From Isoetes taiwanensis (lineage: Eukaryota > Streptophyta > Lycopodiopsida > Isoetales > Isoetaceae): a DNA stretch of 64,000 nucleotides. How positions within the stretch are numbered: the stretch's first letter is position 1; every line of letters starts with the position of its first letter. The translations under genes and the position numbers were made by a program. The stretch is from contig JAJEKV010000030.1 in NCBI GenBank assembly GCA_021234155.1, forward strand, positions 11,224,525 to 11,288,524, written 5' to 3'. This document shows, piece after piece, positions 57,833-64,000 of the stretch. The notes beneath the pieces are model-generated. The model made no database searches. It was not told the origin of the DNA and saw only the letters and a program-made list of their open reading frames with translations.

Positions 57833-58758
57833 TCATGTTCATCTAGATATATTTGAATTCAAGCATATATGCTAGATCCAGTACAAAGTTCAACGTATGG
57901 CAATAAGTTTCTAGGCTACCATGACAAAAAATGAAAACTTTCTACTGGGGATGAGACTGTTTTGAAAAATGCTTATTATGCAAAAATGTCTTGAATGTGA
58001 CTCAATTGGCTCATCTCTAAATCGAGCTATGCAAGTTTGTGCAAGACTCTGTGACGAAAATATAACTTGGAGGAGCAAGCTGTGCACATGCATTGCATTT
58101 ATGTATCAAATGCACAAATAAGATATAAATTTACCATTTTATCTTTGTATCAGTTAATCTTTTCTTCTTCTGCATCTTCATGTGCTCTAAACAAATTGAA
58201 GGCATTACAGAACTAAATTATTTGTTAAAAACTAGATTTGTATATGGCGCATTGAGAAAATTGCATTGCCATTGCTTACTTCAAGCCACATTGATATTAA
58301 AGGTGGTATGAAAGGAACTTGAATTGTTTATAATTTCTTCACTTAAAATGCAAAATTGATATTGAAGGTGGTCACATTAATATCCCACACATTACTACAC
58401 CAGACTTTATGTGCATTTGAGACCTTAATACATGTCTAAATTGCCATACGTTGTAACTGCATTTTAATTAAGTTAGGAGACAAACATAATTAAATATTTA
58501 TTAACACCAGCAACCTCCCATCGATCACAATTTCAGCTCCAATGTACTGCATTTTGAACGCACGAAGCTGCTCAAACAACCACTAATGTTTTCCATGCTT
58601 GAACTGCCTTGGTATAATCACACGGAAAGCCCACCAACGGTGGGCAAACTTGACAAATTTAGAGCTCGTTAAAAGGGATTATGCATTGAGTTCAGTCTAG
58701 GAAGATTGGTGAGTATCTACCAATACATTCTGGCATAGCTGTGGCTTACAGTTGCTAT
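57833..58758. other. No gene recognised
   Basis: AT-rich. On the minus strand at about 58600-58515 a short open piece (FEQLRAFKMQ, IVIDGRLLVL) is faintly like Copia gag, too short to assign. Confidence 0.4.
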
Positions 58759-58973
58759 TGTTAATATATGACAATCCTCCACCTCAGCAATATAGGCCAC
58801 GTCATCAATGTGATGTGGCAATCCACATAAAGAGTCATGTCTGTTATGAAGAGTCGCATCCGTTCATGTAGGAGTCTATATATTAAGCTACGTGAGGAGC
58901 TTGTCCCACGGTTTTCTCTATTGAATATCTTGCATTATATTAGTTATCTCTGTCCCTCTCTATATTATTTACA

Positions 58974-58986
58974 TGGTATCAGAGCC
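58974..58986 (+). other. Primer-binding site, initiator Met tRNA
   Basis: TGGTATCAGAGCC begins immediately after the left LTR, the usual Copia-type arrangement in plants. Confidence 0.85.
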
Positions 58987-59014
58987 TACAGGCTCTTGAT
59001 CTTGGGACCTGGGT

Positions 59015-60388
59015 GTGGAGGAGATGCGTGATCAAGATACGGGGAAACCTCTTCCACAAGAGAAGACCTCCAGGAAGAAGAACCGGAATGCCGTGTTGAA
59101 GAAATTCAAGGCATTCACGTCAAAACTTACATATTGCTTGACTGCATGTTGTTCTATTCCCCCTTGTATTTCGGAAGAGGGCAGGCCCGATGCCAAGGGC
59201 GGTTATGTCAAGGAAGGGGTTGTGATGGAAGACCCACAAAATCTTGTTGCCGTTGAAGCAGATTCTGCAAATACGGTCAAAGAGGCTGCAGAAGAAGTAG
59301 GGATTTACAGCAAGGGAGGGACGCCTCCAGAATTTGCTACAGACCCTAGGCAGATTGCCAAGAAGAAATTCGGTGAAGCCATGGCTCTAGTATTCTTTGC
59401 CGAAGAGGAGGACTGCGCATAGAATTCGGCTGCAGAAGAGGAAGATAAACTTCCACAGAAGGAGACGCCAGAAGCAATGGCCGTTGGGAGCGTTGCCATA
59501 AGTTTTCCTTCCAAAATGGATGCCACAGTGATTCCAGTTGGGGTCGAAATAGCAGACCCTAGTAAGCCCGCGAAGTTGCGTAAGAGCCGCTTTGGCTGTT
59601 GAAGATTCATTCGCCGCACTCCATTCATGGCGTATGAATTAAGAGGCAAATCCACCTATGATAGGGTCGGAATTGAAGACCCACTGAGGCCCGGTGCAGA
59701 AAACCCACTGGGGCATGAAGAATTTACCCCTGGAGATGGCCAGCAGAGGGATGCCGTTGCCCGAAATGGGAAAGTTCCAGAAGAATGGATTTCTAAGATG
59801 CCTGCAGAATTGAAGGGCATGAAGGCCCTTGAGAGTGCAACAAATGCAACTCCAAATCTCCAGATGCCAATTGCGGCATGTTTGGCAGCAGAAGAAATTT
59901 GCGCAGGTGGGACTGTTCAGAGATCAATCACTATACATCTATCGAGATGCAAATGGCCGGTGATGCCTCCCGAATTGGGACTGCAAAAACTAATTGCAGA
60001 AGTTGGGAGTGCCATGGCTATTGATGTACGGGACATGGTTGCAGGCATGGCAGTTGGAGAAGCCTTCAAGAATGGGGCAGACAAAATTGTCTTAGAAGAT
60101 CAAATACATGAGGCCGAAATTGAAGAAAGGCCCATATTTGATGATCCATTTCATGTAAATATGACCTCTGATCAGGCGCATGAACACATACAGATGCGAA
60201 GAAATGCAGGGGCAAACCTGAGGCAAACTGGAGATGCTCGCATCCACATCCAGGGAGGGCACAATACTCAACATTCAAACCAAGCAGCGCAAGATGGGCC
60301 TGAAATAACTTCTTTACAAGGAGGAGACAAATCATTCGAAGGCATAAATGCTAATACACAACATGCGGTTGAAGATGTTCAGATCTAG
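59015..60388 (+). pseudogene. Unidentified long reading frame carried by the small LTR element
   Basis: About 458 codons in one frame; the first ATG is at 59024, with in-frame stops TAG 59420-59422 and TGA 59600-59602. The start is strongly basic (SRKKNRNAVLKKFKAF), followed by a Cys-rich hydrophobic stretch (YCLTACCSIPPC). The middle and end are acidic/Ala-rich, with no zinc knuckle, protease or polymerase motif. A Cys/basic motif recurs around the second stop (LRKSRFGC, FIRRTPFMAY). It is not Gag or Pol as known in Copia or Gypsy. It could be a highly diverged gag-like protein or a captured host transcript. The element is fairly young, yet two stops exist, so this copy makes at most a truncated product. 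Confidence 0.5.
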
Positions 60389-60898
60389 GGAGGGTCCACA
60401 ATCGCAGATGCAGACCATGGAAAAGCTTCTTTAAGAGAGCAGATTTGCAAGCCTATTGCATTGAAGATCCGCATTGAAGATACAAGAGATGAGAAGAAAA
60501 TTTTACAAGACCTTCAGATTCACCAGGTATCATGCTTGAAAGTAATTGAAATGGCTGCTCTAATTATGCTTATGTTTATGGGGGAGCATTCCAAAGAAAT
60601 TATTCAGCAATTATTGAAGATTAAGGGGGAGAATTGGATAAGTTATAATCTTCAACAATTATGTTATGAAAGAGAAGCGGTGGAACACTCTCCAAGATCT
60701 CAATTGTTGGAGATCTTATTTCATAAAAGGAACTTGAAGAGTGTACAGCTTCAACAGAATGCTCAAGCAGTTCAAGCACATTCATGTGCATGCACAAAAG
60801 GAAGATCAACAGACAAACTAACATGAGCCAAAGGTGGCTCACTTATATTCCTGGACATGATGATTTTGGTTAGCTGAGGTGCTAGTCTTGAGGGAGGG
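60389..60898 (+). other. 3' internal region of the small LTR element
   Basis: A second open stretch (60461-60826, ATRDEKK-like start, unrecognised) overlaps an internal purine tract AAGGGGGAGAATTGG near 60624. The final GAGGGAGGG at 60889-60898 is the functional-looking polypurine tract. Confidence 0.45.
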
Positions 60899-61116
60899 TG
60901 TTAATATATGACAATCCTCCACCAGCAATATAGGCCACGTCATCAATGTGATGTGGCAATCCACATAAAGAGTCATGTCTGTTATGAAGAGTCGCATCTG
61001 TTCATGTAGGAGTCTATATATTAAGCTACGTGAGGAGCTTGTCCCACGGTTTTCTCTATTGAATATATTGCATTATATTAGTTATCTCTGTCCCTCTCTA
61101 TATTATTTACAGCTAT

Positions 61117-62952
61117 AATATGCCCTTCAACTTTGTGATGCCTTGATATAATAGCATATTATGAGTTAACATGACACTAAAACGATTATTATGCATCTTC
61201 ACGACTAGCATTGAAAATTGTCATCAGAAATGGCATTAATCGGATACTGCCTGTCCCCAACCATGTAAGGTCTGATGGACCTGCCAAATGCATTAATTAT
61301 AGGGTGCAGAAGAGCTTCTCCAGAAACCACGGATGTATTAGACCAAGACCATATGAAATTTTAAATGTACAGCTTATTAGGCCAACAACAAATACATCAT
61401 TATAAATATCGTTTACCATCAATTATAAATTATCATTCACCAGTTTGTCAATCACGGTAGAGAAGAGAATGCAAGTTAAAGTTGAGACAAATTTGGCCAT
61501 CATCCTTGCCAGTAAAGACAATGATCTTAAGAAAATTAAGAGAGCTGGTTACATTCCTCCATAACTCACAAAGATTATGCATATGTAAAACTAAATGGTA
61601 GGTTATTATTATCAATGAATATGTCACGTGAGAAGGACTAGTAGTTATCTACTGCTAGCACATCCTCAAGAGATATGGATACAACATGAAAAATCCGAAC
61701 AGCCCTCCTGACAACAACAGGTGTTATAGATCAATCAGATCCTATGAATTCAAAGTTCAGAAACATCAAGCACGTAAGCTTGAAAATGAGCTATATTCTG
61801 TACTTCAATGTGTCCATACACCCATCTCATCTAAAAATATATGCATAGCATATTGTCGGGTCTTCTCCAAAAGGGCAACCATGTCCTCTTCTTTTCTACC
61901 TTATGACATGCCTCCATGAGCTTTGGATTTGTTTATAATAGAAGCAATTAGAAAAGCAAGCAAAACAGTAATTCTCGATAGCGTGGAATCAATATAGAAG
62001 AAATGAGAGAAGGCATGCTAAACCTGCTATACAGCACTTCTGGTGCAGTATTCTTGGGCATACCTAAAAGAAGAGAGGGTGAAAGACATTATCCTACCTA
62101 AAAGAAATATGTGCCATTTTCTCTTTAACAGATGACTGAATAAGCAACAGGGTGATATGAATATGAGATAAGAATAACCCATGTGTTCATCTATGATGCA
62201 AAGAGCAACAAGTAGAGATCCAAACTACCTCCATCTTAAGGGCAATAAAGCATAACAGCACAATAAAATCACAAACAGTCCTTCAGAAGGAATAGGAGAA
62301 CAGACATTGCATTGTTTTGCTTCAGCTGTTAGACCATCTTGATTATCAGCATTTTTATTTTTACTTTTGAATTGTGGCTTACGTGACAGTTCACTCATAT
62401 CTAACAATGGATAAAACATGTTTGTATCTTCTGCCAGAAGATATTAGCCTTTAGCATTATTAATTACAATACAGTTTCCAATCCCTGCTGCAAACCAGAA
62501 TATGAGCACTCCTATTTACTTGACAACCCTCAGCAATTATAAAAAGTTGTAAAATTCCCAAATAGCCTCTTTGAACGGCTTATAATAAGGATGATCTTGA
62601 GGATTTGATGGTGTCTCCTTCTCACACTGCTCCAGATATTGCTCTGAATTAGCTAGATTTCTCAAAGAACCTGGATAGTGAGCTATTGAAATTCAATGTA
62701 AAGATATCAACAAATAACAGACCCAAATAGAGACAACAACAGTAACCAGAACGAAATAGAGACATAAAATATTGTAAAGAAGCACAAAACAAATCAGCAA
62801 TTCACATTACCAGAAGCAAATATGTAAATGCCTACCTTTCAGCTGCTTCCTAAGAAGAAGGTTGGCCTGGCCCTCCAACTTGGCGACCCAACAAGGCGAT
62901 TTTCTTAATGAGGCAGATGGGAGAGAGGAATCAATAAAGAGCAAGCACATCA
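61117..62952. other. No gene recognised
   Basis: AT-rich. Short frames at 61211-61405 and 61686-61919 are open but have no recognisable motifs. Confidence 0.45.
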
Positions 62953-63125
62953 ATAGAGTTCAATAGCTGTATCAAGCTGCTTCAGATCGGAGTTAGCCAA
63001 AATAAGTGCACGCCATGTATAGCTGCTGGGTTTTGATATTCTGCTGAACGATTAATTTGCTTCAATTAAAGAACTAGCAAAAGCAAAGAGGCGAATAATC
63101 TGCTCCTCCAAAACAGCAACACAGT
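62953..63125 (-). pseudogene. PPR-like remnant
   Basis: The minus strand at about 63030-62953 reads PSSYTWRALILANSDLKQLDTAIELY, close to a PLS-class pentatricopeptide unit (S-YTW-ALI-A----AI-LY). The neighbouring sequence up to 63125 (EEQIIRLFAFASSLIEAN) is open but has a stop before the repeat. It is a fragment only. Confidence 0.45.
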
Positions 63126-63579
63126 CTACTCATTCTGGCCCATGAAGAGCTTCGCTCTCCTGCCAAATTGCCAATTTTTTCTTCTAATGCATTCCTGTAA
63201 AATTGACCATGCTTGGCTGTTCTGCAAACATATATCCAGATGGGAGGGATGCAGTCAGAGCATCACATGGCCCTCTGGGATAAGCCTTTTTAGGCATCAT
63301 TCTAAACCGAGTAGCAGCATGATAATCTAGACCTAACTACAGGGTTTGGTTTGAGCCTCGGATATGGCAACCAAACTATGACCAACTAAACTATGACATT
63401 GCAGCATCTTCGAATCTACACTAATCAGCTCGGCACTTCCGTTATCCATATTTTTGGCTCCTCAGCAACTACATGCACTAAGAAAATCGAACTGAGCCGA
63501 GTATTATCTGCCATATCTTGTTCCAGTTAGCCAGTTTCCACACCGCCCGCCCAACAACACTGGTGACCGCGAGTTTACA

Positions 63580-63702
63580 GGCCACAAGAGGTTTGGAGCA
63601 GTCACCAGCATATCCTAGGGATATTCTAGCATATACCTAGAATATGCCAAAAGCCCACATAAACAAGGGTTTGCCCCCCTAGGGGCAACCCAAAAATTGA
63701 TG
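63580..63702 (-). repeat. Dispersed repeat family A, copy 4 (inverted)
   Basis: On the minus strand it starts TTTTTGGGTTGCCCC at 63702 and keeps the head hairpin, the CTAGGTATATGC/ATATCCCTAGGATAT palindrome, GTGACTGCTCCAAACC and CTGTAAACTC. Similarity to copy 3 continues to about 63540. Its orientation is opposite to the other three. Confidence 0.75.
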
Positions 63703-64000
63703 AAACCATACCAATTTGTTTGGACATTATTCTTAGTTTAGATTAAAAGAAAAAATTAAAAAACGAACCTTTATATTTTGGCAAATTTCATGAAATATCC
63801 CTAAGTTTTAATAATTTTATGGGATGCTCTTGGTTAACTTACCAAGAACTTTGTTTTTTTTGAAAATGTTTATATGTCGTTAAGATTTATATTAGTTCCT
63901 CAAACCTCCTTAAGTTTTCTAGTTAATTTTTCAAATGCCCTTGGATTCAAGAAGGTGAAATTTCTCTCAAATTCTAAATGCTTCAAAATTTATCGAATAT
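63703..64000. other. No gene recognised
   Basis: AT-rich tail of the window. Nothing identifiable. Confidence 0.6.

Larger units (their letters stand above)
58759..61111 (+). mobile_element. Small complete LTR retrotransposon without gag/pol (2353 bp)
   Basis: LTRs 58759-58973 (215 bp) and 60899-61111 (213 bp), both TGTTAATATATGAC...TTTACA, differing by two substitutions and one 2-bp indel. The 5-bp target duplication GCTAT is at 58754-58758 and 61112-61116. The primer-binding site TGGTATCAGAGCC (initiator Met tRNA) follows the left LTR directly, and the polypurine tract GAGGGAGGG precedes the right one. No protease, reverse transcriptase or integrase is present, so it is mobilised in trans. 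The interior carries a long non-retroviral frame. Confidence 0.93.

Noticed and set aside
58510-58600. Copia gag fragment
   Set aside because: About 30 residues with only a loose resemblance and no flanking Copia sequence.

Overview
The window is nuclear DNA of a land plant, inferred from spliced eukaryotic genes (alpha-tubulin, a class I small heat-shock protein, AP-1 sigma adaptin), P-class PPR remnants, and initiator-Met-primed LTR elements, Helitrons, hAT and LINEs. The AT-rich, transposon-loaded sequence and the LINE type (ORF1 with coiled coil, RRM and C-terminal domain; ORF2 with a (TTA)n tail) make me lean to a non-flowering lineage such as a fern. That last step is inference.

Three host genes look intact. 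HSP20 (+, 19613-20444, one intron) and alpha-tubulin (-, 20737-23142, four coding exons) converge with 292 bp between their stop codons. AP-1 sigma (+, 36301-38035) has seven coding exons, the first being only the ATG, and is visible only after splicing. A short first exon with a good start context lies upstream at 33172. A PRK/uridine-kinase-like gene at 53818-54552 (-) is a broken pseudogene cut off by a Helitron end.

Regions. 1-6.1 kb: exon-like pieces that I could not assemble, plus the first copy of a small palindrome-rich repeat (family A). 6.1-6.8 kb: PPR remnant. 7.4-10.1 kb: decayed hAT transposase. 11.35-12.86 kb: LTR with a primer-binding site. 13.1-15.4 kb: Helitron PIF1 helicase followed by an endonuclease domain, interrupted by repeat family B. 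16.13-19.30 kb: Helitron with both termini. 19.6-23.3 kb: HSP20 and tubulin. 23.65-29.35 kb: LINE with an antisense retroposon inside its reverse transcriptase. 30.1-32.5 kb: repeat A, a chimeric LINE piece and helicase remnants. 33.2-38.0 kb: genes. 38.3-39.9 kb: two related MITE-like elements. 41.8-52.7 kb: a very young Gypsy element with target-site duplication, nested in repeat B and internally rearranged. 53.4-54.6 kb: pseudogenes and a Helitron 5' end. 58.76-61.11 kb: a complete small LTR element carrying an unrecognised non-Gag/Pol reading frame. 61.1-64 kb: PPR remnant and a fourth repeat A copy.

The host genes work in separate processes: cytosolic protein folding, microtubules, and clathrin-coated vesicle sorting at the trans-Golgi. 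They form no operon or pathway. The notable biology is in the mobile DNA: nested insertions, probable template switching during reverse transcription, a Helitron end about 300 bp upstream of a heat-shock gene, and a non-autonomous LTR element with cargo-like coding sequence.
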